Positions 15,879 to 24,033 of a stretch of DNA of 64,000 nt are shown one piece after another. The notes beneath the pieces are model-generated. The model was given only the letters and a program-made list of their open reading frames with translations. It was not told the origin of the DNA and made no database searches. The stretch is taken from contig CAKQRE010000036.1 in the NCBI GenBank assembly GCA_934271265.1, positions 1 through 64,000 of the forward strand, written 5' to 3'. Every line of letters begins with the position of its first letter. Position 1 is the first letter of the stretch. The DNA comes from an uncultured Clostridia bacterium (GTDB lineage: Bacteria; Bacillota; Clostridia; Christensenellales; Borkfalkiaceae). The position numbers and the translations under genes were made by a program.

Positions 15879-16626
15879 AAATTACCCCCTTTATCGACTT
15901 ATAGAGCAGCTTTAAAAGGATTTCCGCTAAAAAAGCCGCCGCCACGGCGCATAGCGTGAAAGCAAGCAGTTTTGCCGTCTCGAAATTCACGCTTGCGTCG
16001 TGCATGTCTTTTCCCAAAGAAAGTTTCGTTGCCGCGAGAGACTCCCCCGCGATCGTAAGTTTGATACAGAAAGAAAAAGTGGAAACAAGCTGAGAAAAGA
16101 GGGAATCGACTACGGAGGGAAAAGTCATCAGAAAGAACACCTTGCTCTTTTTCACGCCGTAAACTTCGGCGAGCTCATCCAACAAACGATCCCTGCCGGA
16201 AAGAACGCCGAGGATCGCAGAATACAACATGGGAAATACGACCAGGAAAGATACGGCGATCGGGCTTTTCGCTTCCTTCAACCATATCAGGCAGAGAAGG
16301 ATCACGCTCATGGTCGGCGTCGCCCGCATAAGAACGATAAAGGGAGAGAATGCCGATTTCAGCAGGGAAAACCGATCGGCAAGAACGGCAAACAACAGGG
16401 CGCATGCGAAAGACAGGGAAAACGCCGCCGTTACCCTTTTCATCGTTCCCCCGAGAGAAGAAAAGAACGTTTTGTTTTTCAACAGGGATATCAATTCTTT
16501 GCCGACAAGCGCAGGTTCCGGCGCGACGATCTCGCTGTTCGTCTTTTTGGCGAACAGCCACCAGACCGCCACAAAAACCGCCACAGACGCAATCGGTAAA
16601 ACAATTTCCGCGATTCTCTTTTTCAT
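15835..16626 (-). CDS. ABC transporter permease (nitrate/sulfonate/NMT1 type)
   Basis: The 263-residue SsuC/TauC-like permease has six predicted helices, the first directly after MKKRIAEI, and the coupling loop LDELAEVYGVKKSKVFFLMTFP in the EAA position. It overlaps the ATPase gene by 44 bp. The Shine-Dalgarno (GGTG) is weak, and a small hairpin (16694-16712) lies between the binding-protein gene and this one, suggesting lower synthesis of the permease than of the binding protein. Confidence 0.92.
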   Translation of the reverse strand: MKKRIAEIVLPIASVAVFVAVWWLFAKKTNSEIVAPEPALVGKELISLLKNKTFFSSLGGTMKRVTAAFSLSFACALLFAVLADRFSLLKSAFSPFIVLMRATPTMSVILLCLIWLKEAKSPIAVSFLVVFPMLYSAILGVLSGRDRLLDELAEVYGVKKSKVFFLMTFPSVVDSLFSQLVSTFSFCIKLTIAGESLAATKLSLGKDMHDASVNFETAKLLAFTLCAVAAAFLAEILLKLLYKSIKGVIYGSRSKRINKEIRG

Positions 16627-16693
16627 ATCTGCACCAATATTCGTCCGTCATACCGAAGCCGGACACGCCGAAACGTCAAAATATAAGCCTATA

Positions 16694-16712
16694 AGACGAT
16701 AAAACCGTCTTT
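16694..16712 (-). other. Intercistronic hairpin
   Basis: AAGACG and CGTCTT pair around GGTTTTAT (minus strand) just after the binding-protein stop. No T run follows, so it may stabilise the upstream mRNA segment rather than stop transcription. Confidence 0.35.
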
Positions 16713-16714
16713 GA

Positions 16715-17704
16715 TCAGATCAGGTAGAAATCTTCGCCGGGAAGTTTCCCGCCGATCTTCGACGCGTCGAATGCGGAGAGAAAAGCCTCTACGTTGCTCT
16801 TCTGGCTCTTTGCGGTTTCGCAACCGATATGGCATCTGTCAAGCGTTTCCGCGGTAAATGATACGGAAAGACTGCTGCCCATCGACTGCAATTTCGACGA
16901 AATTTCGCTTACGTTCGCATAAAGATAATTCTTGTTTTCGCTCATTTTCTTCACGAAAGCATTGATAAACCCGAGATCTTCGGCAACTTTTTCGTTCACG
17001 ACAAGCCCCGCCTGAACGAATGCGTTGTCGCTGCCGTATACCTTTTCCCATTCTTCGCTTAAATCGAGCGAATATGCGGCACCCGTTTTTGCCATCGCCT
17101 GCGTAACGACAGGCTCTCCGAGAAGGGCGTAATTCCCTTTTTTCAGCGCGGCGATCGCAAGAGGCGCTTCGGAAACCATTTTCACGTACACTTTTTCGGG
17201 ATCTTCCGCAATTTCGCCGTCCTCATAGGCGATATTGTTTGCGGCGAGAAGTTTTTTGAGCACGAGTTCCGGCGTTCCGCCTTCCCCTACGCTGTAAACG
17301 ACTTTTCCCTTAAGGGAGGAAAGATCGGTCATTTCCGTCTGCCCGACCACATACAGCACGCTGAAGATATTGACGGAAACGAGTTTCGCGCCGACCTTCG
17401 CAGCCTTATTATATAAGGTGGAAGCAAGGTTCAACGGCACGATCGCCATATCGAACGTTCCGTTGTTCATTCCCGCAACGATCTGCTGGGGGTTGCTCGT
17501 GATCTCGGTTTTCACGGTAACGTTTTCACTCGCCCCCTTATAGGTATAACCGTCGGAAAGATTGGTTACGGCAAGAGCGGGCGCGCCGTCTACCACGCCG
17601 ATGGTATAGGTTTTTTCCTGAAGCTCGCTGTCTCCCGTACCGAGACAGGACGTGCATGCGATCGCCATTACGGCGGCGATCAGAAACGCAAGAATTTTTT
17701 TCAT
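16715..17704 (-). CDS. ABC transporter binding lipoprotein (NMT1/THI5-like)
   Basis: The 329-residue precursor has a lipoprotein signal (MKKILAFLIAAVMAIACTSC, lipid Cys at 20). The mature protein has the NMT1/SsuA-like two-lobe signature: IGVVDGAPALAVTNL, MNNGTFDMAIVPLNLA and LLGEPVVTQAMA. Related proteins bind thiamine precursors, aliphatic sulfonates or riboflavin-like compounds; the ligand cannot be read here. Its start overlaps the regulator gene stop by 4 bp (ATGA). Pairing with a TM1266-type regulator suggests a substrate linked to hydrogenase or cofactor metabolism, which is inference only. Confidence 0.9.
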   Translation of the reverse strand: MKKILAFLIAAVMAIACTSCLGTGDSELQEKTYTIGVVDGAPALAVTNLSDGYTYKGASENVTVKTEITSNPQQIVAGMNNGTFDMAIVPLNLASTLYNKAAKVGAKLVSVNIFSVLYVVGQTEMTDLSSLKGKVVYSVGEGGTPELVLKKLLAANNIAYEDGEIAEDPEKVYVKMVSEAPLAIAALKKGNYALLGEPVVTQAMAKTGAAYSLDLSEEWEKVYGSDNAFVQAGLVVNEKVAEDLGFINAFVKKMSENKNYLYANVSEISSKLQSMGSSLSVSFTAETLDRCHIGCETAKSQKSNVEAFLSAFDASKIGGKLPGEDFYLI

Positions 17705-17991
17705 GATTTTTCTCCTTTTCCGGGAACTTTTTCCGTCTGTTCCCCGATTTCCACGTTCGTAACGGCGGATTTCACGTTAACGTGAGATATCCTGCCGAGT
17801 TTCCCCGTCATCGCCGATATGATCTCGTTCGGAGCCTTTACGATCACGCTGATCACGAAAATCTCGTTTCCGAAATCGGGCACGCCCGTTCTCGATAGAA
17901 CGTATTCCCCGTATTCGGAAAGAATCTTGTTTACGTAGGCAGAAGCACTTCTGTCTTTTTCGATCACGATTCCGATCACTGCGATCCTCAT
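17701..17991 (-). CDS. TM1266-family putative iron-only hydrogenase system regulator
   Basis: The 96-residue protein has an ACT/NikR-C-like ferredoxin fold: MRIAVIGIVIE...VNKILSEYGEYVLSRTGVPD...ISVIVKAPNEIISAMTGKLGRI. This matches the small TM1266 family, named for its frequent link to [FeFe]-hydrogenase maturation genes; the biochemical role is not established. No hydrogenase genes are in the window. The ATG at 17991 is chosen because GAGG sits 6 nt upstream; a GTG four codons earlier is less likely. It is the first gene of the ABC operon, directly behind an intrinsic terminator. Confidence 0.82.
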   Translation of the reverse strand: MRIAVIGIVIEKDRSASAYVNKILSEYGEYVLSRTGVPDFGNEIFVISVIVKAPNEIISAMTGKLGRISHVNVKSAVTNVEIGEQTEKVPGKGEKS

Positions 17992-18002
17992 AAAAAACCT
18001 CA

Positions 18003-18042
18003 CAAAAAAAGCATACCTTTTCTTTTCCGGAAAAGAGTATGC
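18003..18042 (-). terminator. Terminator in the TM1266 operon leader
   Basis: GCATAC and GTATGC with inner CTTTTC/GAAAAG pairing form a strong hairpin followed by T7 on the minus strand; the ribosome-binding site of the first gene (GTGAGG) comes immediately after. It lies within the transcript, about 210 nt from the start point. Confidence 0.8.
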
Positions 18043-18253
18043 GCAAAAAAATCCATGTTACCGATCTCTCTCCCTTTGCAAAGAAGAGACCGTCCGGCTT
18101 TCGGCGGACAGGCGGACGCAGGACCGCAAGTACGGCAAAAACCAAAAAACCATAAATTTCCGCGCCTCCTCTCCGGCACCCGGGATTTTCTTCGCGAAAT
18201 TATCGCCTTGAAATCCAGGTTTTCATCGATTCGGAGCTTACGATATTAACAAC
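18004..18253 (-). promoter_or_regulatory. Long structured leader, candidate riboswitch or attenuator
   Basis: The leader of about 260 nt between promoter and first gene contains several helices on the minus strand: GGATTT/AAATCC enclosing GCGA/TCGC, GTCCG/CGGAC with a GAAA-type loop, and GCGGTCC/GGACGC-like pairings, ending in the terminator at 18003-18042. This is the layout of a transcriptional riboswitch. I checked by eye for TPP, FMN, SAM, cobalamin and THF core motifs and found none. A short frame with a GGAGG site inside it could also be a leader peptide. Confidence 0.55.
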
Positions 18254-18259
18254 AATTTA

Positions 18260-18288
18260 ATTATATTAAAATATTTTCCGTTTGTCAA
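18260..18288 (-). promoter_or_regulatory. Consensus promoter of the TM1266/ABC operon
   Basis: TTGACA (18283-18288), a 17-nt spacer and TATAAT (18260-18265) on the minus strand, all consensus. It is divergent from the aldolase promoter. Confidence 0.85.
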
Positions 18289-18298
18289 GTTTATTTTA

Positions 18299-18327
18299 TT
18301 GCGCGAAAGGAAAAAAAGTAGTATAAT
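18299..18327 (+). promoter_or_regulatory. Promoter of the aldolase gene
   Basis: TTGCGC (18299-18304) and TATAAT (18322-18327) with a 17-nt spacer. It starts 11 bp from the -35 box of the divergent promoter. Confidence 0.65.
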
Positions 18328-18361
18328 AATTTTTGAAAAATATTTTCGGAGGTCATTCATC

Positions 18362-19309
18362 ATGCCTTTAGTCAATACGAAAAAGATGTTTGAAAAAGCG
18401 TATGCCGGCGGCTATGCGATCGGCGCGTTCAACGTCAACAACATGGAAACGATCCAGGGTATCGTAAATGCGGGAAAAGCGCAGAACGCTCCCCTCATTC
18501 TTCAGGTTTCGTCCGGCGCGAGAAAATACGCCAACCCCATTTACCTGAAACACCTTGTTCTTGCGGCGGAAGAGGACACGGGGCTTCCTATCGTTCTTCA
18601 CCTCGATCACGGTGATAGTTTCGAACTCTGCAAGAGTTGCATCGATAACGGCTTTACTTCCGTTATGATCGACGCTTCCAAATACCCCTTCGAAGAAAAC
18701 ATTGCGATCACGAAAGAGGTCGTTGCCTATGCGCATGACAGAAACGTTACCGTCGAAGCCGAACTCGGCAAACTCGCCGGTATCGAAGACGACGTAAAAG
18801 TCCACAGCGACGACGCTATGTTCACCGATCCGGACGAAGTTTACGAATTTGCGACCAAAACGGGCATCGATTCTCTCGCCATCGCGATCGGAACCTCCCA
18901 CGGCGCTTACAAATTCAAACCCGGTCAGAAACCACAGCTTCGTTTCGATATCCTCGAAGAAGTCGGCAAAAGACTTCCGAACTTCCCCATCGTTCTTCAC
19001 GGCGCGTCGTCCGTTCCGCAGGAATTTGTAAAGATCATCAACGAAAACGGCGGTAAAATGCCGGACGCGATCGGTATTCCCGAAGAAATGCTTCGCAAAG
19101 CGGCTACGATGGCTGTGTGCAAGATCAACATCGATTCCGATCTGAGAATGGCTTGCACGGCGGCGATCCGTCAGCACATGGTAGAACACCCCGATCATTT
19201 CGATCCGAGACAGTACCTCGGCGACGCAAGAGCGAACGTTCAGAAGATCGTGGAACACAAGCTCGTAGACGTTCTCGGCTGCGCCGGAAAAGCGGACGAA
19301 TGCAGATAA
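18362..19309 (+). CDS. fba: Class II fructose-bisphosphate aldolase
   Basis: The 315-residue zinc-dependent aldolase reversibly splits fructose 1,6-bisphosphate into dihydroxyacetone phosphate and glyceraldehyde 3-phosphate in glycolysis. The catalytic Asp82 and Zn ligand His83 lie in VLHLDHGDS; further Zn and phosphate-binding segments are VEAELGKLAG, AIGTSHGAY, VLHGASSV and KINIDSDLR. The ATG at 18362 follows GGAGG by 9 nt; an in-frame extension upstream is not conserved. It is a single-gene unit with its own promoter and terminator. Confidence 0.96.
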   Translation: MPLVNTKKMFEKAYAGGYAIGAFNVNNMETIQGIVNAGKAQNAPLILQVSSGARKYANPIYLKHLVLAAEEDTGLPIVLHLDHGDSFELCKSCIDNGFTSVMIDASKYPFEENIAITKEVVAYAHDRNVTVEAELGKLAGIEDDVKVHSDDAMFTDPDEVYEFATKTGIDSLAIAIGTSHGAYKFKPGQKPQLRFDILEEVGKRLPNFPIVLHGASSVPQEFVKIINENGGKMPDAIGIPEEMLRKAATMAVCKINIDSDLRMACTAAIRQHMVEHPDHFDPRQYLGDARANVQKIVEHKLVDVLGCAGKADECR

Positions 19310-19351
19310 TTTTTTCCGCTGCGCAGATACGATAAGATTTCAGGAAAATCA

Positions 19352-19394
19352 AAAACGGAGACGGCACATTCGCCAGTCTCCGTTTTCTTTTTCC
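19352..19394. terminator. Terminator after the aldolase gene
   Basis: AAAACGGAGAC and GTCTCCGTTTT form an 11-bp stem followed by CTTTTT. The A-run on the left also lets it act on the minus strand. Confidence 0.85.
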
Positions 19395-19554
19395 GCAACT
19401 TTCCCGCATTTCGTTATTGCTTGAAAGATTCCCGCTCCCCGTCTGAATCTTTTAAAAAACACTTAAAATTAAGGCCTACACGGCAACTCGCAGGAACACA
19501 AGCCATTTCATTTGATCGGTTGGCATAAATGCCCCGGCAAATCCCGGAACCCGA

Positions 19555-20841
19555 TCACAAAAACTTATCGAGTTCCGCCTTTACTCTTTTATTGACCTTT
19601 ACTTTCGGACGATCGTAAATCTTTCCGCGGGCGATCACCGTTTCCACCTTTTCGAGAGCGCGCAGATCGTCAAGCGGATTGTTCTTCGTAACGATCATAT
19701 CGGCACACTTTCCCTCTTCGATCGATCCGGTGATATCGCCGATCCCCGCCGCCTCCGCGCCGGCGAGCGTTGCCGTATACAGGGCGAACGAATTGCTTGC
19801 GCCTGTATATTTATGAAAATAGTACAGTTCCCGCCAGAAATCGTACTGTGTGATCCACGGGCAGCCGACGTCGTTTCCGAGAACGACGGGGATCCCTTGC
19901 TTCAAGGCAACCTTCGAATTGGCAACGATCCCGTCGAAGACGACTTTCCCGTTATACTGCTCCGTTTCCGACGCATGCGATACCGAGCGGTCGAAAAAGG
20001 CATACGGAAGCGCGGGAGAAATCGTGGTGCACAAAAACGCACCGCGACTGCGAAAAAGCCCGAGGATCTCTTCCGTCGGCTCGGCGCCGTGTTCGATCGA
20101 ATCGACGCCGTTTTCGAGCGCGAGCTTCACCCCTGCGGGAGATTCGGCGTGCGCGGCAACGAGATAGCCCTCTTTGTGCGCCTTTTCGCAAACGGCTTTT
20201 ACCATATCGGCAGGCATTTTCACCTCGCCGGGAACCCCCTTTTCTTTCGCGTCGAGCACGCCGCCCGTGATCATCAGCTTCACGAGATCGACTTTCTCCT
20301 TTCTGTTGTTTTCGAGGATCGCGAGGGCTTCTTCCTTATTTTTCGCCGCGATCGCCACAGATCCCGCCATATGTCCGCCTTCCACGGAAATACCGCGGTT
20401 CGCCGCCAGGATCCTCGGGCCGTCCTTTTTGCCGGCAAGGATCTCGTCGCGCAGTCTCGAATCGAAATCGGCAAGCCCACCCATCGTCCTGATCGTCGTA
20501 ACGCCGCTGAGAAGTTCCGTTTTTGCAAATCCCGCTACCATTTTGTAGGCAATTGCCCGCGTAAGCGCCGTACTCATGATTTTTTTTACGAGTTTTGCAT
20601 TGTCTTTCTGCTTTTTCTGCGGTTTTCCGTTACCCGCCAGGTGAACGTGCATGTTGATCAGCCCCGGCATGACGTATTTCCCGCCGAGGTCGATTTTTTT
20701 ATATCCGCTCAGGTCTGTGCGGCTCTCTTCCGCCACAGCCGTGATAACACCGTCGTCGACAAGGATGCAAAACCCTTCCCGAACCTTCATGTCTTTTTTG
20801 CCGTCAAGAATTTTTCCTTTTATAAGCGCGTATTTCATCAT
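19555..20841 (-). CDS. Amidohydrolase (imidazolonepropionase/prolidase-like), leaderless
   Basis: The 428-residue metal-dependent hydrolase has the amidohydrolase TIM barrel: metal site HxH in LINMHVHLAGN, carboxylated-Lys region MITGGV, His in VAAHAES and IEHGAEP, and Asp in VLGNDVGCPW. Such proteins hydrolyse dipeptides (Xaa-Pro), imidazolone-type rings or related amides; the substrate is not determined. There is no signal peptide. Two adjacent ATG codons (20841, 20838) begin the protein. No Shine-Dalgarno is present, and the first ATG is exactly where transcription should start, so the mRNA is probably leaderless. Confidence 0.9.
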   Translation of the reverse strand: MMKYALIKGKILDGKKDMKVREGFCILVDDGVITAVAEESRTDLSGYKKIDLGGKYVMPGLINMHVHLAGNGKPQKKQKDNAKLVKKIMSTALTRAIAYKMVAGFAKTELLSGVTTIRTMGGLADFDSRLRDEILAGKKDGPRILAANRGISVEGGHMAGSVAIAAKNKEEALAILENNRKEKVDLVKLMITGGVLDAKEKGVPGEVKMPADMVKAVCEKAHKEGYLVAAHAESPAGVKLALENGVDSIEHGAEPTEEILGLFRSRGAFLCTTISPALPYAFFDRSVSHASETEQYNGKVVFDGIVANSKVALKQGIPVVLGNDVGCPWITQYDFWRELYYFHKYTGASNSFALYTATLAGAEAAGIGDITGSIEEGKCADMIVTKNNPLDDLRALEKVETVIARGKIYDRPKVKVNKRVKAELDKFL

Positions 20842-20847
20842 ACCGAT

Positions 20848-20876
20848 ATTATACCCGAATAACGGCTTTTTGTCAA
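20848..20876 (-). promoter_or_regulatory. Consensus promoter giving a leaderless amidohydrolase mRNA
   Basis: TTGACA (20871-20876), a 17-nt spacer and TATAAT (20848-20853) on the minus strand, all consensus. Six nt separate the -10 box from the A of the first ATG. Confidence 0.85.
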
Positions 20877-20919
20877 CCCCGCAATGCATGGCGTAAAATT
20901 TCCGTATCCGAAATACTTA

Positions 20920-20953
20920 TGCCGGGCAAGAGTAATACGAACCTTGCCCGGCA
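20920..20953. repeat. Hairpin element, copy B
   Basis: TGCCGGGCAAG and CTTGCCCGGCA form a perfect 11-bp stem around AGTAATACGAAC. It resembles the element at 2901-2944 in stem and loop, and lies between the divergent amidohydrolase and MATE genes. Confidence 0.6.
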
Positions 20954-21023
20954 TACCGCCTTTCTTCCTTCTCCGTCGGTTCGAAAATATTTTCCGTCGG
21001 CACGCGCAACGCGGATGATTTGA

Positions 21024-21052
21024 TTGACAAACTACCTTGCAAATTGTATACT
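21024..21052 (+). promoter_or_regulatory. Promoter of the second MATE gene
   Basis: TTGACA (21024-21029), a 17-nt spacer and TATACT (21047-21052). The spacer ends TTGCAAATTG, and AATGC-AAATT-GCATT follows the -10 box, so an operator may overlap the start point. Confidence 0.75.
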
Positions 21053-21153
21053 TAATGCAAATTGCATTGCGTCCGGACTTCGGGCGCAATCTTTTCTTTT
21101 CCGGATCCCGCCGACAGAGAGAGGATCCTGCACGATGAGGAAATACGGTAACT

Positions 21154-22557
21154 ATGGTTTCAAAAGCTAAAAATCTGATAAAAGGAAACCTCTGGAAGAA
21201 CATTTTTCTTTTCAGTCTTCCGCTGGTTGCGTCGAATCTGTTGCAGGTCCTGTTTAATATGTCGGACATCGCGATCGTGGGAAAATTTGCTTCGGACGGC
21301 GACACCGCGCTCGGAGCGGTCGGTTCCACTTCTACGATCGTCACTCTGTTCACGGGTTTTCTGATCGGCATCGGCGGCGGAATCAACGTGGTGATCGCCA
21401 CTTGTTTCGGCGCGGGCGATAAAAAAGGCGTGGAAAAATCCGTTCATACGTCCGCTTTTCTCGCGCCCGTCATCGGTCTGATCCTCACCCTGATCGGAAT
21501 GATCGGCGTAAGACCCCTTCTCGAAATTCTCGACACCAAAGACGAGTTGATCGGCGGCGCCGAACTCTATCTCCGCATTTATTTCATCGGTATGCCTGCC
21601 GTCGCCGTCTACAACTTCGGCAACGGTTTGTATTCTGCCGTCGGCAATACGAAAAAGCCGTTGATCATTCTGTTGATTTCCGGTATTCTCAATATCGCGC
21701 TCAACCTGTTTTTCGTGATCGTATGCAAACTTGACGTTGCCGGCGTTGCGCTTGCGAGCATCCTATCTCAATACCTTTCCGCTTTTCTCATTCTTTTCTC
21801 CCTGTTCAGAAGCAACGATATCTTCTGTCTCAGGTTTTCCCGACTGAAACCGGACAAGGATAAGACAAGACAGGTTCTCGTGCTCGGCGTGCCTGCCGGA
21901 CTTCAGAACATTATTTTTGCGATCGCTAACCTGTTCATTCAAAAGGCGGTAAATTCCTTTGACCACGTCACGGTGGAAGGGATCGTTGCCGCGCAGAACG
22001 CCGACCCGCTGATCTATGACGTTCTCGCCGCTTTTTACATGGCATGCTCCAGCTTTATCGGGCAGAGTTTCGGACAGAAAAACAAAAAGATGATCCTGCA
22101 CAGCTATTTCATCAGTCTGCTGTATTCTTTCGCCCTCGGCGCTTTTCTCGGACTCGGACTGGCAAAATTCTATCGTGTTTTCCTCGGCATATTCACCTCG
22201 TCCGACGCCGTGATCGAGGCGGGAAAATATCGCCTTCAGGTAATGGGCGTTTCTTATATGGTTTCCGTGTTTATGGACTGTACCATCGCCGCCTCGCGAG
22301 GGCTTGGAAAAACCGTGATCCCTACGATCTTCGTGATCCTGGGTTCCTGCGTTTTCCGTATCCTATGGATCTACACCGTTTTCCGCCACTTCGGAACGCT
22401 TACCTCGCTGTTTCTCCTTTACGTTTTTTCCTGGACGATCACCGCGATCTCCGAAGCGATCTATTTCTTTATCGTTTACCGAAAAACCACAAAAGACTTC
22501 CCTTCCCGCCCCGAAACGCCGGAAGAAATCGTTTCCGGATCATCCGTGCATAATTAG
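21154..22557 (+). CDS. MATE family efflux transporter
   Basis: The 467-residue protein has 12 predicted helices in two MATE halves; it begins KGNLWKNIFLFSLPLVASNLLQVLFNMSDIAIVGKF, typical of the clostridial DinF/NorM-like group. Its presumed role is Na+- or H+-driven export of toxic cationic compounds. GAGGAAA lies about 12 nt upstream of the ATG. A tiny frame starting at the ATG at 21134 overlaps this start. It shares only general family similarity with the MATE protein at 10251-11612. It is followed by a strong terminator. Confidence 0.9.
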   Translation: MVSKAKNLIKGNLWKNIFLFSLPLVASNLLQVLFNMSDIAIVGKFASDGDTALGAVGSTSTIVTLFTGFLIGIGGGINVVIATCFGAGDKKGVEKSVHTSAFLAPVIGLILTLIGMIGVRPLLEILDTKDELIGGAELYLRIYFIGMPAVAVYNFGNGLYSAVGNTKKPLIILLISGILNIALNLFFVIVCKLDVAGVALASILSQYLSAFLILFSLFRSNDIFCLRFSRLKPDKDKTRQVLVLGVPAGLQNIIFAIANLFIQKAVNSFDHVTVEGIVAAQNADPLIYDVLAAFYMACSSFIGQSFGQKNKKMILHSYFISLLYSFALGAFLGLGLAKFYRVFLGIFTSSDAVIEAGKYRLQVMGVSYMVSVFMDCTIAASRGLGKTVIPTIFVILGSCVFRILWIYTVFRHFGTLTSLFLLYVFSWTITAISEAIYFFIVYRKTTKDFPSRPETPEEIVSGSSVHN

Positions 22558-22654
22558 ATTTCCGTTGAGTCCGTCTTCGTGCGGATAACGCCGGACGTTT
22601 TCCGTAATATGTGTAAAAATGATTGCAACCCGCGCCGTAAAAATCAACGAATGA

Positions 22655-22692
22655 AAAACAGCCCGTGCGTTTATCGCACGGGTTGTTTTTCT
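22655..22692. terminator. Terminator between MATE and hydrolase genes
   Basis: AACAGCCCGTGCG pairs with CGCACGGGTTGTT around a short loop, with T5 after it and A5 before it. It serves both convergent transcripts. Confidence 0.85.
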
Positions 22693-22704
22693 TAAGACGG
22701 ATCG

Positions 22705-24033
22705 TTAAAGAATTATTTTCCGACCCATTCCGCTCGTATAAATTTTCATAACTCCTCTTTCGCGCATAAGATCGCGGGTATGCAACGAATCGAGATCGGC
22801 GGTGTTAAAGCCCGAACCGTTATCGTTGTCGTACACCCAATCTACGGCGGGATAAAGGCATACCTTAATGTCTTTTATCGCGTTATAAAAAGAGTCGCTC
22901 GTTCCGTGTTGTCCGTGGTGAGCCATTTGTATGATCGTGCAACTTTCGATTTCCTTTTTCGTCCATTCGTCTTTCAGATATACGTCGCCGCGATCTCCCA
23001 TATCGCCCGTAAACAGCACCGACTCTCCCGGAGTATCCATTTTGAACATGATGCCCGAATTGTTGCCGTAGTTGCCGTCCCTTTCGGTATACCAGGCGTC
23101 GTTCAGAACTTTCATGGTAACGTATTCGCCCAACTTATACTCGTCTTTATAGTGCGGCGTTACTACGTTTTTAACCTTTTGAGGATTATTTTTAACCAAA
23201 TCTTTAAATTTATCGCAAAACGGATAGTCACTGTCTCCGCTCAGATCTTTTACCATCTGCGAAGTCGGAAAATCGTAATACAAATTCTCTATTACGATAT
23301 CTTCGTTTTCGATCAACTGCGCCGGAACGGTGGTATGGTCGGTATGAAAATGCGTTAAAAACCAGTAATCGACTTTATGCGTAAACGTTCTGAGCAATTT
23401 CAGCATAATGGTCGTATCTCCCGCAACATAGCCGCCGTCGATAACGATAACCTTATTGTCGGGCGTAATCACGACGTACCCCATGGCAAGGGTAATACTT
23501 TCGAGTGAAATGAGTTTAACGCCGCCGAGAAGAGGCTTATCCGCTTCGCTTGCGGTTACTTTTAAGTCGGACAGATACACCGATTGGTTTGCGGCAAAGT
23601 CAAGTTTTATTTTAACGAAATTTTCTCCGTTTTCGGTGTAGACCATCGTTTTGAACCGAACTCTGTTCCATGCGTTCGCGGGATAACCGTAGTCAACGAG
23701 ATCCCCCTCGGCATTATAAACCCTGAGGGTATCATTATACCCCGTTCCGTCGTATTTCAGGCGAAATTCGACCGTGACCGTATCGAACGTTTTCATGGCG
23801 TTTATTTCGTCGTTTTTCACCCGCAAGACCGAGGTTTTGCCGTTGAAAGTCAATTTTACCGCCTCCGTACCGTTGTAACCGTTATCGGATCCCATCAACG
23901 TTCCGCCGCTTACGGTCAGGTCGTTTTTTAAGCCCTCTTTTGCCGAAACGTTCGCCGTTCCGCCTGTAAAACCCGCGCCCATAGACAAGCAAGCTCCCAG
24001 AATAAAAACTAAAATTTTATTTAAGATTTTCAT
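22705..24033 (-). CDS. Secreted metallo-beta-lactamase-fold hydrolase
   Basis: The 442-residue precursor has a signal peptide (MKILNKILVFILGACLSMGA, cleavage near NVSA-KEG). About 35-165 is a beta-sandwich of carbohydrate-binding type. The rest is an MBL domain with the metal motif THFHTDH (around 235), GDMGDRGDVYL for the bridging Asp, and MAHHGQHG, closest in pattern to the extracellular ComEC/Rec2-type hydrolase domains. It probably cleaves a phosphodiester or ester outside the cell; the target is unknown. Its start overlaps the stop of the tailed surface protein gene by 4 bp, so the two are coupled. Confidence 0.82.
   Translation of the reverse strand: MKILNKILVFILGACLSMGAGFTGGTANVSAKEGLKNDLTVSGGTLMGSDNGYNGTEAVKLTFNGKTSVLRVKNDEINAMKTFDTVTVEFRLKYDGTGYNDTLRVYNAEGDLVDYGYPANAWNRVRFKTMVYTENGENFVKIKLDFAANQSVYLSDLKVTASEADKPLLGGVKLISLESITLAMGYVVITPDNKVIVIDGGYVAGDTTIMLKLLRTFTHKVDYWFLTHFHTDHTTVPAQLIENEDIVIENLYYDFPTSQMVKDLSGDSDYPFCDKFKDLVKNNPQKVKNVVTPHYKDEYKLGEYVTMKVLNDAWYTERDGNYGNNSGIMFKMDTPGESVLFTGDMGDRGDVYLKDEWTKKEIESCTIIQMAHHGQHGTSDSFYNAIKDIKVCLYPAVDWVYDNDNGSGFNTADLDSLHTRDLMRERGVMKIYTSGMGRKIIL

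Noticed and set aside
17777..18145. 122-codon frame through the TM1266 leader into the regulator gene
   Set aside because: It overlaps the regulator gene in another frame and runs through the terminator hairpin; the regulator frame matches a known family. Only its first part could be a leader peptide.
18004..18253. TPP, FMN, SAM, cobalamin or THF riboswitch
   Set aside because: None of the conserved core strings of these classes is visible, so only a generic structured leader is claimed.
18368..19258. 296-codon frame on the minus strand
   Set aside because: Antisense to the aldolase gene, which has clear active-site motifs.
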